NCBI GenBank assembly: GCA_019242475.1
Contig: JAFAVK010000140.1
Location: 1 to 64,000, forward strand
Source of the DNA: Acidobacteriota bacterium
GTDB lineage: Bacteria; Acidobacteriota; Blastocatellia; Pyrinomonadales; Pyrinomonadaceae
DNA: 64,000 nucleotides
Direction: 5' to 3'
In this document: positions 17,933-26,644 of the stretch, one piece after another
Numbering within the stretch: the first letter of the stretch is position 1
How the letters are laid out: each line of letters opens with the position of its first letter
The notes under the pieces: model-generated
Database searches by the model: none
The model's input: only the letters and a program-made list of their open reading frames with translations
What the model was told of the DNA's origin: nothing
Position numbers and translations under genes: made by a program

Positions 17933-18664
17933 TCACGCGGACGCGCGCGCGCCGCGCCGGCGGCGGCCGGGCGCGGACGCCCGCAGCCGCAGCGACAAAA
18001 GGTCGAGCGCCGTGCGCCCGACGCGGCGCAGCGTAAAGAACTGCGAGCGCCCGTGCGCGCGCGGGCGGTGCCGGACGGGAACCTCTGCGAAGACGCAGCC
18101 CGCACGGTGCAGCTCGTGCACCAGCTCGACGCAGATGCTGCCGCTCGAAGAGACGAGTTCGACCCGCTCGACCGCACGGCGCCTTAAGAGCCGGAAGTCG
18201 CAGTCAACGTCTCGGATTGGAATGCTGAAGAGAAGGTGCGCCAGGCCGTTGTAGGCGGCCCCAAGCGCCTTACGCTGCCAACCGTCCGCGCGTTGTACCT
18301 TATACCCGTTGACGATGTCAACCCCGTCCACGAGCAGCGGCCGCAGCAGGAGGAGTTCGCGCACGTCGTACTGGCCGTCGCCGTCCGTGTAGAAGACGAG
18401 TTCCTTGGTGGCGCTCGCGAAGCCCGTGCGCAGCGCGGCGCCGTACCCGCGGTTGACTTCGTGGTGGACGACCCTGAGTCGCGGGTCTTCGCGGGCCAGC
18501 TCTTCGAGCACGCGCGCCGTCCCGTCCGTGCTGCCGTCGTTGACGACGATGACCTCGAAGTCGTCGGTCAGAGTGGGCAGCAGCGCGAGCGCCTCGCCGA
18601 CGAGCCCGGCGATGCTCGCCTCGTCGTTGTACGCGGGGAAGAAGACGCTGATGCTCTCTGACAT
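17933..18664 (-). CDS. Glycosyltransferase family 2 (DPM1-like)
   Basis: 243-aa GT-A fold transferase, probably loading a sugar from NDP or UDP onto a lipid carrier. ISVFFPAYNDEASI, VIVVNDGSTDGTARVL and FYTDGDGQYDVRELL (DXD-like) match GT2 enzymes of the dolichol-phosphate mannosyltransferase type, and DVDCDFRLLRR is the usual block for that subgroup. It has no transmembrane helices; the C-terminus is Arg-rich. I chose the ATG at 18664 (MSESISVFF) because it gives the normal N-terminus; a start 51 nt further out adds unrelated residues. Head of the epimerase-aminotransferase unit. Confidence 0.9.
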   Translation of the reverse strand: MSESISVFFPAYNDEASIAGLVGEALALLPTLTDDFEVIVVNDGSTDGTARVLEELAREDPRLRVVHHEVNRGYGAALRTGFASATKELVFYTDGDGQYDVRELLLLRPLLVDGVDIVNGYKVQRADGWQRKALGAAYNGLAHLLFSIPIRDVDCDFRLLRRRAVERVELVSSSGSICVELVHELHRAGCVFAEVPVRHRPRAHGRSQFFTLRRVGRTALDLLSLRLRASAPGRRRRGARASA

Positions 18665-18717
18665 AAGTGGAGACCGTAGTCCCGCCCCGAACCTTGTGCT
18701 AGGATGACCGCCCAACG

Positions 18718-18957
18718 ATGAAGAGTCCCAAGCGGATCGCCGCCATACTGCTCGCGGGCTTTCTCGCCTTCGCCCCGCCGGGGACGTTGATCTTCCTGTT
18801 CGCGCTGTTGGTTGGATTACTCGGCCGCCGCTGGGGGACTGCCGCGGTCGCCGCCCTCTGCCTCGGCGCGTGCGCGGCGCTCCTACTCAGACTGCGACGC
18901 CGACGGCGTCGAGCGCGTCCGCACACCGACGATTCTGTAAAGCTTGAGAAGCATTAA
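18718..18957 (+). CDS. Small two-helix membrane protein
   Basis: 79 aa. Two hydrophobic helices (about residues 7-34 and 42-60: LLAGFLAFAPPGTLIFLFALLVGLL and AAVAALCLGACAALLL) are followed by an Arg-rich cytoplasmic tail. It is divergent from the GT2 gene with 53 nt between starts. I do not recognise the family. Composition and the positive-inside tail support a real membrane peptide. Confidence 0.55.
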   Translation: MKSPKRIAAILLAGFLAFAPPGTLIFLFALLVGLLGRRWGTAAVAALCLGACAALLLRLRRRRRRARPHTDDSVKLEKH

Positions 18958-19074
18958 CGACGATTCTCGCGCCCGCGTCAAGCGCTCCGGCGGGGTTCGG
19001 GAGGTCAGGTCGAACACGCCCGCCGAGGACAAGCGCGTCGGTCACAAAGCGCCGGCATTCTCAGTGATCTCGGC

Positions 19075-19509
19075 TCAGTGATCCTGGATGGAGTGGAGGA
19101 CGCGGCCCCAGACTTCGAAGTCCATCTCTTCGTCGATCTCGACGGGGGCGTACGCCTCGTTGTCGGAGAGGAGGAAGACGCGCCCCGCTTCGTCGAAGTG
19201 GAGGCGCTTGACGAGGAAGGCCGGGCCGATGCGCGCGAGCACGATGTGCCCCTCGCGCGTCTCGGCCATGCGGTCAACGACGAGCAGCGCGCCGGGCTGG
19301 ATGGCGGGCACCATCGAGTCGCCGTCCACGCGCACGTAGAAGGTGTAAAAGGGGTGCTTGACGAGGTCGCGGTTTAAGTCGATGCTGCCCTCGACGTAGT
19401 CCTCGGCCGGCGAGGGGGAGCCCGCCGGCACGCGCCACAGCAGGAGCGGGCGCGCCAGCCTCGTCGCGACGCGCGCCGCGTAGATGCCCGAGACAGGGTC
19501 GTCCAACAT
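19075..19509 (-). CDS. umuD: UmuD-like S24 SOS peptidase
   Basis: 144 aa (from the ATG at 19509, preceded by AAGGTGGGA; a TTG at 19557 would add 16 residues). Matches UmuD along its length: VPAGSPSPAEDYVEGSIDL contains the self-cleavage dipeptide A29-G30. VDGDSMVPAI carries Ser65 and FLVKRL carries Lys101, the Ser/Lys dyad. In other bacteria cleaved UmuD joins UmuC as polymerase V during SOS mutagenesis. No umuC or other Y-family polymerase gene is next to it. It is divergent from an alkA-like glycosylase, so the intergenic stretch may serve DNA-damage control of both. Confidence 0.88.
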   Translation of the reverse strand: MLDDPVSGIYAARVATRLARPLLLWRVPAGSPSPAEDYVEGSIDLNRDLVKHPFYTFYVRVDGDSMVPAIQPGALLVVDRMAETREGHIVLARIGPAFLVKRLHFDEAGRVFLLSDNEAYAPVEIDEEMDFEVWGRVLHSIQDH

Positions 19510-19560
19510 GTCGAGTCCCACCTTGAGAATGAAAATGTCCTTGTGCCGAACGTGCAACGA

Positions 19561-19573
19561 CGTATAACATACG
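19561..19573. promoter_or_regulatory. Inverted repeat CGTAT-N3-ATACG between umuD and alkA
   Basis: CGTATAACATACG, a 5-bp inverted repeat with a 3-nt spacer, sits about 50 nt upstream of the umuD start on the minus strand and 49 nt upstream of the alkA start. Candidate operator (perhaps LexA). Upstream of lexA I see only a half-similar CGTATGA, so LexA binding is a guess. Confidence 0.3.
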
Positions 19574-19621
19574 GGCCACGCTTAAGGCCAGACTTTTTTT
19601 GACGCGACGGAGATTCCATTG

Positions 19622-20293
19622 ATGGCGGCTCAAGGGAAGAAGCAGGCCGAAGAGTTCGGCGACGGGCTCTGTTACGACGCGGGCGCGGCGGTGCGGCATC
19701 TGGCGAAGGCAGACCCGGTGCTGGCGAAGTTGATGAAGAGGGCCGGGCCTTTCGCCTTGCAAACGCGAAGCATGCACAACCCTTTCGAGGCGCTGGCGCG
19801 CAACATCGTCTTCCAGCAGTTGCACGGGAGCGCTGCGGAGGCGATTCACCGGCGCCTGGTCGGACTCTTCGGGGGAGGGAGACTTCGTCCTCAAGACGTG
19901 CTTGAAGCGCCGGAGGAGGCGCTGCGCGGCGTGGGGCTGTCGGGCGCGAAGACGGCTGCCTTGAAAGACCTCGCGGCGAAGACGCTCGACGGCACGGTGC
20001 CGACGCTCGCGCGCTTGAAGCGCATGAGTGACGAAGAGATCGTCGAGCGCCTGACGCGGGTGCGCGGCATCGGGCGCTGGACTGTAGAGATGCTGTTGAT
20101 GTTTCGCCTAGGCCGGCCCGACGTTCTGCCCGTGGGAGACTTCGCCGTGCGCAAGGGCTTCATGGTCGCGTACGGTCTGGGCGGGATGCCGAAGCCGAAG
20201 GAGTTGGAGCTGCACGCCGAGCGCTGGCGGCCGTACAGGTCTGTGGCGAGTTGGTACATGTGGCGCGCGCTCGAACACCCGGGGCAGGGCTGA
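19622..20293 (+). CDS. alkA: DNA-3-methyladenine glycosylase II (AlkA-like, HhH-GPD)
   Basis: 223-aa base-excision glycosylase removing alkylated purines. The helix-hairpin-helix is RVRGIGRWTVEMLL. The catalytic Asp is in LPVGDFAVRKGF, the spacing expected for AlkA. The N-terminal FQQLHGSAAEAIHRRLV and LSGAKTAALKDLA blocks are also family-typical. It lacks the extra N-terminal domain of E. coli AlkA and is closer to the short bacterial and yeast MAG form. ATG 19622 is preferred over the adjoining TTG; CGGAG is upstream. Divergent from umuD. Confidence 0.9.
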   Translation: MAAQGKKQAEEFGDGLCYDAGAAVRHLAKADPVLAKLMKRAGPFALQTRSMHNPFEALARNIVFQQLHGSAAEAIHRRLVGLFGGGRLRPQDVLEAPEEALRGVGLSGAKTAALKDLAAKTLDGTVPTLARLKRMSDEEIVERLTRVRGIGRWTVEMLLMFRLGRPDVLPVGDFAVRKGFMVAYGLGGMPKPKELELHAERWRPYRSVASWYMWRALEHPGQG

Positions 20294-20365
20294 CGGCGCG
20301 CGGTAGGCTGTGGGCCGCGGACGCGGTAAACTAGCCCGCACACAAAGCGACAGAGGCGGGCGGCG

Positions 20366-20629
20366 ATGCGCTGGGTAGACTTCGACGACTACGAGCACGA
20401 GGCGGGCGAATGCCTGCGCGCGCCTTACGCGCACTACACGGAGCCGCGCTGGTGCGGCCACCCGCTCTGCATGTTCGAGTCGCGCGGCGGCGACCTCGAA
20501 GCGATTGAAGAGGGCTTGGCCGAGCACGGCTACGACCTCCAACAGGTTTCGCGGATGATAGAGAGCTACTACGTGCCTCTGTCGGAGCAGAGAAACGAGG
20601 AACGTCTGCTCCGCGGCGATGGGTCTTAA
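20366..20629 (+). CDS. Hypothetical 87-aa protein
   Basis: Begins [16 protein letters not shown] and contains [10 protein letters not shown] (two Cys and a His), then an acidic helix ([15 protein letters not shown]). AGAGGCGGGC precedes the ATG. I do not recognise it. It sits between alkA and a VOC gene on the same strand; the Cys/His content could bind a metal but there is no clear site. Confidence 0.55.
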   Translation: MRWVDFDDYEHEAGECLRAPYAHYTEPRWCGHPLCMFESRGGDLEAIEEGLAEHGYDLQQVSRMIESYYVPLSEQRNEERLLRGDGS

Positions 20630-20651
20630 TTTCAAATTTGAAATTTCAAAT
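20628..20651. repeat. Palindromic AAATTTGAAATTT word
   Basis: AATTTCAAATTTGAAATT (20628-20645) is a perfect palindrome, overlapping ATTTGAAATTTCAAAT (20636-20651). It starts at the stop codon of the 87-aa gene. A related palindrome, GATTTGAAATTTCAAATC, lies at 42979-42996, followed or preceded in both places by AAGGA/TCCTT. Strikingly AT-rich in a GC-rich region. Confidence 0.7.
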
Positions 20652-20670
20652 CCTTGAGTGGAGATTGAAG

Positions 20671-21096
20671 ATGGCCGACACTGACACGCTCTTTCACCTC
20701 GCATTTCCCGTGCACGACCTCGCGGCGGCGCGCGACTTCTACGGCGAGGTGCTGGGCTGCCCGGAGGGGCGCAGCTCCGACCGTTGGATTGACTTCGACC
20801 TGTTCGGCCACCAGATCGTGGCGCACCTGGCGCCGGGCCGTTCCGGCGCCGAGGCTTCCAACCCGGTCGATAACCACGACGTGCCCGTCCCGCACTTCGG
20901 CGTCATCCTCTCGCCCGCGCAGTTCGAGGAGCTGGCCGCGCGCGTGAAGGGCGCGGGCGTCAGGTTCGTCATCGAGCCCTACGTGCGCTTCAAGGGCGAG
21001 CCGGGCGAACAGTCCACGATGTTCTTCCTCGACCCGAGCGGCAACGCGCTGGAGTTCAAAGCCTTCGCCGACCGCTCGCGCCTCTTCGCGAAATAA
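20671..21096 (+). CDS. VOC superfamily (glyoxalase/dioxygenase-like) protein
   Basis: 141 aa with two beta-alpha-beta-beta-beta halves: [24 protein letters not shown] and [26 protein letters not shown], ending [14 protein letters not shown]. The metal ligands His ([10 protein letters not shown]), His (PHFGV) and Glu (LEFKAF) are kept, so it is probably an active metalloenzyme. ATG 20671 has GGAG 7 nt upstream; a start 33 nt earlier lies in the palindromic word. The reaction is unknown. An ABM-domain gene follows 19 nt later. Confidence 0.88.
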   Translation: MADTDTLFHLAFPVHDLAAARDFYGEVLGCPEGRSSDRWIDFDLFGHQIVAHLAPGRSGAEASNPVDNHDVPVPHFGVILSPAQFEELAARVKGAGVRFVIEPYVRFKGEPGEQSTMFFLDPSGNALEFKAFADRSRLFAK

Positions 21097-21115
21097 AGGG
21101 AGCAGAGGACGACCG

Positions 21116-21472
21116 ATGATTACCGTCGCCAACCGCATCTACGTCAAACCCGAGTACGGCGAAGCCTTCGAGGCGCGCTTCCGCGAGCGCGCGGGGCTGG
21201 TGGACAAGATGCCCGGCTTCGTCTCGAACCTCGTGCTCCGGCCCGTCAACGAGGGCGACCCCTACGTCGTCTTCACCGTCTGGCAGAGCCGGCAGGATTT
21301 CCTCAACTGGGTGCGCTCCGACGAGTTCGTCCGCGGGCACGCGCAGTCGGGCACGCTCCCGCGCGAGGCGTTCTCGGGCGCGAACGTCCTTGAGATGCAC
21401 GAGGTCGTCCAGGACTCGGCGCGCCCCGACTTAGAGCCCGAGCCGCACGGCGGCCCGTTCAAGATGCACTAG
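21116..21472 (+). CDS. Antibiotic-biosynthesis-monooxygenase (ABM/IsdG-like) domain protein
   Basis: 118-aa dimeric alpha/beta ferredoxin-like protein. ITVANRIYVKPEYGEAFEARF and YVVFTVWQSRQDFLNWVRSDEFVRGH match the ABM family that includes IsdG/HmoB haem-degrading enzymes. The His in RGHAQS is at the position used for haem in IsdG-like proteins, so haem degradation is possible but unproven. AGCAGAGGACG precedes the start. Likely co-transcribed with the VOC gene. Confidence 0.85.
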   Translation: MITVANRIYVKPEYGEAFEARFRERAGLVDKMPGFVSNLVLRPVNEGDPYVVFTVWQSRQDFLNWVRSDEFVRGHAQSGTLPREAFSGANVLEMHEVVQDSARPDLEPEPHGGPFKMH

Positions 21473-21509
21473 GCGCGCTCTTTAAATTTTAAGAAAGGAC
21501 TGTGGGAGG

Positions 21510-22514
21510 ATGGCGACACTTGTGACGGGCGGCGCCGGGTACATCGGCAGCGTGATGGTGGAGCAGTTGGTGGAGGCGGGGCAGGACGTGGTCGTGCTCG
21601 ACGACGCGTCGCGCGGGCACGCCGGGGCGCTGGACGAGTCGGTACCTTACTACGACGGGCGGGTCGGCGACCGAGCGCTGGTCGCTTCAATCTGCCGCGA
21701 GCACGAGGTGGACGCGTGCGTCCACTTTGCCGCGCTCGCCTACGTCGGCGAGTCCGTGACCGAGCCGAAGCTCTACTTCCAGAACAACGTCGCCGAAGGG
21801 CTGGGGCTGCTCGACGGGTTAATGTCGGCGGGCGTGAAGCGCTTCGTCTTCTCCTCGACCTGCGCCACGTACGGCGAGCCCGTGCGCGTGCCCATCGACG
21901 AAAGCCACCCGCAGGCGCCGGTCAACCCCTACGGCTGGTCGAAGCTCTTCATGGAGAAGATTCTCTCGTCCTACGACCACGCCTACGGCCTGCGCTTCGT
22001 CGCCTTGCGCTACTTCAACGCGGCGGGCGCGACAAAGAAGAAGGGCGAGCACCACGACCCCGAGACGCACCTCATCCCGAACGTGCTCGCGGCCGCCGCC
22101 GGCCGCCGGCCTTACGTCTCGGTCTTCGGCGACGATTACCCGACGCCGGACGGGACGTGCGTCCGCGACTACATACACGTCACAGACCTCTGCACGGCGC
22201 ACACGCTCGCGCTCGAACACCTGCGCGGGGGCGGGCAGTCGGAGTTCATCAACCTGGGGAACGGCCACGGCTACTCGGTGATGGAGGTCATCGAGACGGC
22301 GCGGCGCGTGACGGGGAGGGAGATTGAGGTGCGGATGGAGCCGGCGCGGCCCGGCGACCCGGCGCGGCTCGTGGCCGACGCCACGAAGGCGCGCGAGGTC
22401 TTGGGCTGGAAGACGCAGTACCCCGAGCTGGAAGCAATCGTCCGCACCGCCTGGGAGTGGCACGAGGCGCACCCCGAAGGCTACGGCACGCAGGGGCAGG
22501 CGACCGCCGGTTGA
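21510..22514 (+). CDS. galE: UDP-glucose 4-epimerase
   Basis: 334 aa. Interconverts UDP-Glc and UDP-Gal in the Leloir pathway and for surface sugars. N-terminal TGGAGYIGS (NAD loop), [11 protein letters not shown] with the active Ser/Thr, YGWSK with Tyr141 and Lys145, and the GalE-specific [43 protein letters not shown] precedes the start. Complete and canonical, in contrast to the Asn-containing epimerase at 16.8 kb. Confidence 0.96.
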   Translation: MATLVTGGAGYIGSVMVEQLVEAGQDVVVLDDASRGHAGALDESVPYYDGRVGDRALVASICREHEVDACVHFAALAYVGESVTEPKLYFQNNVAEGLGLLDGLMSAGVKRFVFSSTCATYGEPVRVPIDESHPQAPVNPYGWSKLFMEKILSSYDHAYGLRFVALRYFNAAGATKKKGEHHDPETHLIPNVLAAAAGRRPYVSVFGDDYPTPDGTCVRDYIHVTDLCTAHTLALEHLRGGGQSEFINLGNGHGYSVMEVIETARRVTGREIEVRMEPARPGDPARLVADATKAREVLGWKTQYPELEAIVRTAWEWHEAHPEGYGTQGQATAG

Positions 22515-22555
22515 TGTCTGGTAGCGACGATTGTAGATAGCACGACGCTTTTCAA

Positions 22556-22612
22556 CACAGAGACACAGCTTCTTGAGACAGGTGCTCAAAGCTGTGTCTC
22601 TGTCTCTCTGTG
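22556..22612. repeat. Word-built palindrome, class A, copy 2 (imperfect)
   Basis: AGAGACACAGCTT (22559-22571) pairs with AAGCTGTGTCTCT (22589-22601); an inner TGAG/CTCA extends it. The right arm has a few extra AGAGAC units, so the repeat count differs between arms. It occupies the gap between the convergent galE and SDR stops (one base from the SDR stop). Confidence 0.85.
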
Positions 22613-22613
22613 G

Positions 22614-23507
22614 TCAATTTTTCTCTCCGGTCTTGGTGCCGAAGCCCGTGCTGTGTGCGCCGAAGGAGCGGCCGAGGGCGCGGACTTCCTGCTCGACCTG
22701 CGGGAGGGTTCGGCGGGTCTGGCGGCCCATGAGGAAGTCGGCGAGCGGGCTGGCGAGGAGTTGGCGGACGGCGGCGGCCGCGGCGAGCGTGCGCGGGACG
22801 TAGACCTTGCGCCGGCGCCGCTCGACGGCATTAACGAAGGCGGCCGCGCAGTCGCGCAAAGGCGTGACGCGGCGGAAGGGGCCGGGCAGCTTTCCCAACA
22901 TCTCCCTGAAGCCCGAGAGGTCGTTTAGCGCGTCGCGCACCATGTCTGTGTCGATCCAGGCGGGGTGCGCGACGCCGACGCGGACGCCCTTGTGCGCGAG
23001 TTCGAGGCGGAGGACGTTGCCGAACTGCTCGACGCCGCTCTTCGCCGCGGCGTAGGTCGAGATGCCTGGGAAGGGCGCGAGCGCCGCGGCCGAAGAGACG
23101 AGCAGGTAGTAGCCGCGTCTCTCGGTCACGTGCGGCAGCGTGGCGCTGACGGTGCGGACGACGCCCGTCAGGTTCACGTCGATGATGCGGACGAGCGCTT
23201 CGACGGGGCCGACGGCAACGGTGCCGTTGCACGCCACGCCCGCGTTGGCGATGACCACGTCGATGCCGCCCAACGTCTCCACGGTGCCCGCGACGGCGCG
23301 CTCCACGGCCGCCTGGTCGGTCACGTCGCACTCGAACCAGACGTGGCCTTCGCCCAGCTCGGCGGCGAGCGCGGCCAGGCGCTCCGGCTCCAGCCCGACC
23401 AAGGAGAGGCGCGCGCCGCGGGCCGCGAGCATCCGCGCCGTCTCCGCGCCGATGCCGCGCGCGGGGCCGGTGATCAGTACGACCTTGCCTTCGGTTTCGT
23501 AACGCAT
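22614..23507 (-). CDS. Short-chain dehydrogenase/reductase
   Basis: 297-aa classical SDR. TGPARGIGAE (cofactor loop), IANAG, and active-site SSAAALAPFPGISTYAAAKSG with Ser, Tyr-x3-Lys. GGAGAGGAG lies 9 nt before the ATG. After residue 250 there is a C-terminal basic/hydrophobic extension (RRRRKVYVPRTL…ASPLADFLMGRQTRR) of the kind seen in membrane-associated SDRs that act on lipids. The substrate is unknown. Confidence 0.92.
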   Translation of the reverse strand: MRYETEGKVVLITGPARGIGAETARMLAARGARLSLVGLEPERLAALAAELGEGHVWFECDVTDQAAVERAVAGTVETLGGIDVVIANAGVACNGTVAVGPVEALVRIIDVNLTGVVRTVSATLPHVTERRGYYLLVSSAAALAPFPGISTYAAAKSGVEQFGNVLRLELAHKGVRVGVAHPAWIDTDMVRDALNDLSGFREMLGKLPGPFRRVTPLRDCAAAFVNAVERRRRKVYVPRTLAAAAAVRQLLASPLADFLMGRQTRRTLPQVEQEVRALGRSFGAHSTGFGTKTGEKN

Positions 23508-23796
23508 GGGTCGGGCTCCTCTCCTTAAGCGTCGGCGCGCCGGATTATAGCGGAGGTCTCGGCGCGCGAAGAATCGCGCGCCCTCAAATTTTCTTGATGA
23601 ATGCTGGGGCGCGGGCTACACTGTGCTCCCCTGCGTCGGTTCAGTCGGGCGGCTTGCCCTTTGAAGGCCGCTCTCGTTGCAACAGCATTAACTTCTTCTT
23701 GCCCCGGTTCTGAATCTCACCTCTCCGCCGGCCCCGCGCGTGCCCTCGCGCGTCAGGCCGCCCTGCGTCCGAACCCCAACTGAAGGAGAATCTTTA

Positions 23797-25098
23797 ATGA
23801 GAACATTCCGAAGGCGTGCCGCGCTCGTGTGCGCGGCGGCGCTCCTGCTCGCCGCGCTTCTGCCCCTCGCGCCCGCCTCGCGCGCGCGCCGCCAGACTTC
23901 CACCGAAGACTTCGAGAGCGGCACCAAGACCGCTTACGCCGCCGCCGCGGTCTTCCTCTCCACCGGCTGGTGGTACATGGACGACGCGCTCATCGGCAAC
24001 CTCTCGACCGACCGCAAGACCGGCGCGCAGTCGGCGCGCGTCCGCAACGTCGGCCAGCTCAACACGCAGTTCGACTTCGCCTCGGCCGGCACCGTCACCG
24101 TCCAGCACGCCGCCTTCGGCACCGACGGCGCCTCGACGTGGGAACTCTGGGTCTCGACCAACGGCGGCTCGACCTACACGAAGGTCGGCTCGACCGTCAA
24201 CACCTCCTCGACGACACTGACGACCGCCTCCTTCACCGTCAACTCGGCAACCGCCGTGCGCCTCTCGATCCGCAAGACGGGCGGCGGCGCCAACCGCATC
24301 AACATCGACAACGTCACCGTCAACCCCTACGCCGCGCCGCCGCCCACGAGCGTCCACCTGACGATGGGCAATCCTTCGAACGCCGTCGTGGACGTGAACC
24401 AGCCGACGAACTACCTGCTCGACAAGCCGCAGTACGCCGTCTCCTACAACCGCGACAAGGGGCGGCCGAACTGGGTGAGCTGGCACCTCGCGTCCTCCTG
24501 GCTCGGCTCGACGCCGCGGCAGGACGACTTCCGCAACGACACGACTTTGCCCGCCGGGTGGTATCAGGTGCAGGGCACAGACTACTCGGGCTCGGGCTTC
24601 GACCGCGGCCACCACTGCCCTTCGGCCGACCGCACGCTGACGGTCGCCGACAACTCTTCGACCTTCCTGATGACGAACATGATGCCGCAGGCGCCCGACA
24701 ACAATCAGGGGCCGTGGGCGAACATGGAGAACTACCTCCGCACGCTGGTCACTTCGGGCAACGAGCTGTACATCATCATGGGCGGGTCGGGCTCGGGCGG
24801 GTCGGGCTCGAACGGCGGGACGACCACGACCATCGCGAACGGCCACGTCGCGGTGCCTTCGCAGGTGTGGAAGGTCGTCATCGTGCTGCCGTCGGGGACG
24901 AACGACGTGTCGCGCGTGACGACCTCGACCAGAACCATCGCCGTCATCATGCCGAACACGCAGGGCATACGCACGGCCGACTGGAAGACCTACCGCGTGA
25001 GCGTCGATCAGGTCGAGGCGCTGACCGGCTACGACTTCTTCTCCAACGTCCCCACGACGATTCAGAACGTCATCGAGTCGGTCGTGGACAACCAGTAG
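23797..25098 (+). CDS. Secreted DNA/RNA non-specific endonuclease (NucA/DRGH family)
   Basis: 433 aa. Signal peptide (RRRAALVCAAALLLAALLPLAPASRA), then a jelly-roll-like N-terminal domain (about 30-190: DFESGTKTAYAAAAVFL…INIDNVTVNP), then the nuclease domain. The active site is GFDRGHHCPSADRT (catalytic His) and MTNMMPQAPDNNQGPWANME (Mg ligand Asn). ATG 23797 has AAGGAG 8 nt upstream. It degrades extracellular DNA or RNA, for nutrients or defence; the added N-terminal domain may bind a surface. Followed by a 36-bp palindrome. Confidence 0.93.
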   Translation: MRTFRRRAALVCAAALLLAALLPLAPASRARRQTSTEDFESGTKTAYAAAAVFLSTGWWYMDDALIGNLSTDRKTGAQSARVRNVGQLNTQFDFASAGTVTVQHAAFGTDGASTWELWVSTNGGSTYTKVGSTVNTSSTTLTTASFTVNSATAVRLSIRKTGGGANRINIDNVTVNPYAAPPPTSVHLTMGNPSNAVVDVNQPTNYLLDKPQYAVSYNRDKGRPNWVSWHLASSWLGSTPRQDDFRNDTTLPAGWYQVQGTDYSGSGFDRGHHCPSADRTLTVADNSSTFLMTNMMPQAPDNNQGPWANMENYLRTLVTSGNELYIIMGGSGSGGSGSNGGTTTTIANGHVAVPSQVWKVVIVLPSGTNDVSRVTTSTRTIAVIMPNTQGIRTADWKTYRVSVDQVEALTGYDFFSNVPTTIQNVIESVVDNQ

Positions 25099-25116
25099 GT
25101 TGTGACGCTTAGAAGA

Positions 25117-25197
25117 AATTAACCGCAGAGACACGGAGACGCGGCTTGTTGAGAGTTACGGTCAACAAGCCGCGTCTCCGTGTCTCTGCGGTTAATT
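25117..25197. repeat. Word-built palindrome, class A, copy 3 (perfect 36-bp stem)
   Basis: Arms 25117-25152 and 25162-25197 are perfect complements of 36 nt with a 9-nt loop. The arm reads AATTAACCGCAGAGACACGG followed by AGACGCGGCTTGTTGA. It lies 18 nt after the nuclease stop and 5 nt from the stop of the convergent cytochrome gene, filling the gap. Confidence 0.95.
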
Positions 25198-25202
25198 CCT
25201 GT

Positions 25203-26507
25203 TCAGCGGAGTCGGCCGAGCAGCCAGGACTTGAAGATGCCGGGGCGCGCGGCGTCGGCGTCGAAGTATTCGCGCACGAGCTTCGCGTACAGCTCGCGCC
25301 GCACGCCGTCGGGCAGCTCGTGGCCGCGCGGCATCTGGCCGCCCTCGACGTAGGAACTGATGAGCGTGCTGTCCATCGGCCAGTTGAGCGCGCCGAGGTA
25401 GTCGGCGCGGTGGCAGGCCGCGCACGTCATCGCGCCCGCGACCGCCGAGCCGCGGAAGCCCGCGCCGAAGCGCCCCTCGCGGTCTGCGCCGTCCGACGCG
25501 CCGAGCCCCGGCCCGAACTTCGACCCGTCAAGGTAGCCGCCGAAGCGCGGCGTGCCGTAGCCGCGGAAGCGCCGGTTGACCTCCTCGACCGCCCCGCGCT
25601 CCTCCGCGCTCACGCTGCCCGCCTCGGGGAAGATCGGCAGCACGCCGCTCTTGTGGCACAGCACGCAGTTGTCGTCGCCGTAGCCCAGCTCCCAGCGCCC
25701 CTTGATGGGGATCGTGCCGTCGCGCCTGTAAGTCCGGTAGTAGTCCTTGAAGTAAACGTCCGAAGTCCCGTCGGCGCGCGCCAGCGACGAGACGACCGAG
25801 ACGTTGCGCGTGCGCGCGCGCACGCCCGGGTCGGTGACGCCGAACTGAACCCACTTCTCCGGCACGCCCCGCGCCGCGTCGCCGGGGACGACGACGAGCA
25901 GCCGCAGGTAGCTGTCGTCGTTGTCGGGCGTGCCGAGGTGGCGCGAGCGGTAGCTGAAGAAGAGGAGCTGTTCGGAGGGGGCGCGCTCCGAGTTGAGCCG
26001 CCGCAGGTACTCCTTCGCGCGCGGGAGCGTCTCGGAGCGGCTCGCGGAATGCACGAAGCCGCTCTCGGTCAGGAAGTCCGGAATCCCGACGTAGGCGCGC
26101 GTCTCGTCGAAGTACCGTCTGTCCGTGACCGCGAACCCAAGCTCGTGGTCGGGGAGCGTGGCGGGCGCGGCCGCCTCGACGTACCCGACGAACTCGCGGT
26201 GCGCCTGGACGAAGTCAGCGTCCCGCGCGAGCCCGCAGCGCTCGACGGTGTCCGCGAGCCGCCCGAGCAGGCGCGTGTAAGCGGGCTCGGCCTCGTCCCG
26301 CTCGTACGCCGCGCCCGCGGCGCGCACGAGCGCGTCCACGCTCGAAGCGACCCACTCGTCCGCGTGGGATTTGACCTGCGCGCAGGCGGGCGCAGGGCGC
26401 GCCGGCGCGGAGCGCTCCGCGGCCGAAGACGCGCGCATGGCGGCGGCTAAGCAGGCGAGCACGACGGCGAGCAGACACGGCGCGAGCGTGCCCGGACGGA
26501 GCTTCAT
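25203..26507 (-). CDS. Secreted di-haem cytochrome-like protein
   Basis: 434 aa with a signal peptide. Two CxxCH sites are visible in the C-terminal third: CVLCHKSG and CAACHRAD, so two covalent haems are expected in the periplasm. The N-terminal part is helical and unassigned; KDYYRTYRRDGTIPIKGRWELGYGDDN leads into the first haem. The start at 26507 (MKLRPGTLAP) has GGGAGGTG 6 nt upstream; an in-frame start 96 nt earlier gives no signal peptide. Partner and role unknown. Confidence 0.82.
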   Translation of the reverse strand: MKLRPGTLAPCLLAVVLACLAAAMRASSAAERSAPARPAPACAQVKSHADEWVASSVDALVRAAGAAYERDEAEPAYTRLLGRLADTVERCGLARDADFVQAHREFVGYVEAAAPATLPDHELGFAVTDRRYFDETRAYVGIPDFLTESGFVHSASRSETLPRAKEYLRRLNSERAPSEQLLFFSYRSRHLGTPDNDDSYLRLLVVVPGDAARGVPEKWVQFGVTDPGVRARTRNVSVVSSLARADGTSDVYFKDYYRTYRRDGTIPIKGRWELGYGDDNCVLCHKSGVLPIFPEAGSVSAEERGAVEEVNRRFRGYGTPRFGGYLDGSKFGPGLGASDGADREGRFGAGFRGSAVAGAMTCAACHRADYLGALNWPMDSTLISSYVEGGQMPRGHELPDGVRRELYAKLVREYFDADAARPGIFKSWLLGRLR

Positions 26508-26644
26508 CTGTACACCTCCCGCTTTGCGGTGCGTGGGCGGCTGGGCGAGACGCCGCGGCAAGATAACCGCTTGCAGCTTCAAGGCAGGGCGAAGGCGCGT
26601 CACTGTGTATCAGACAACGCGCGCGGGAGGCAAGGGAAAAGAGA

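Noticed and set aside
23508-23796. Small gene upstream of the secreted nuclease
   Set aside because: Two short frames lack ribosome sites and sense; the gap has nothing else I can support.
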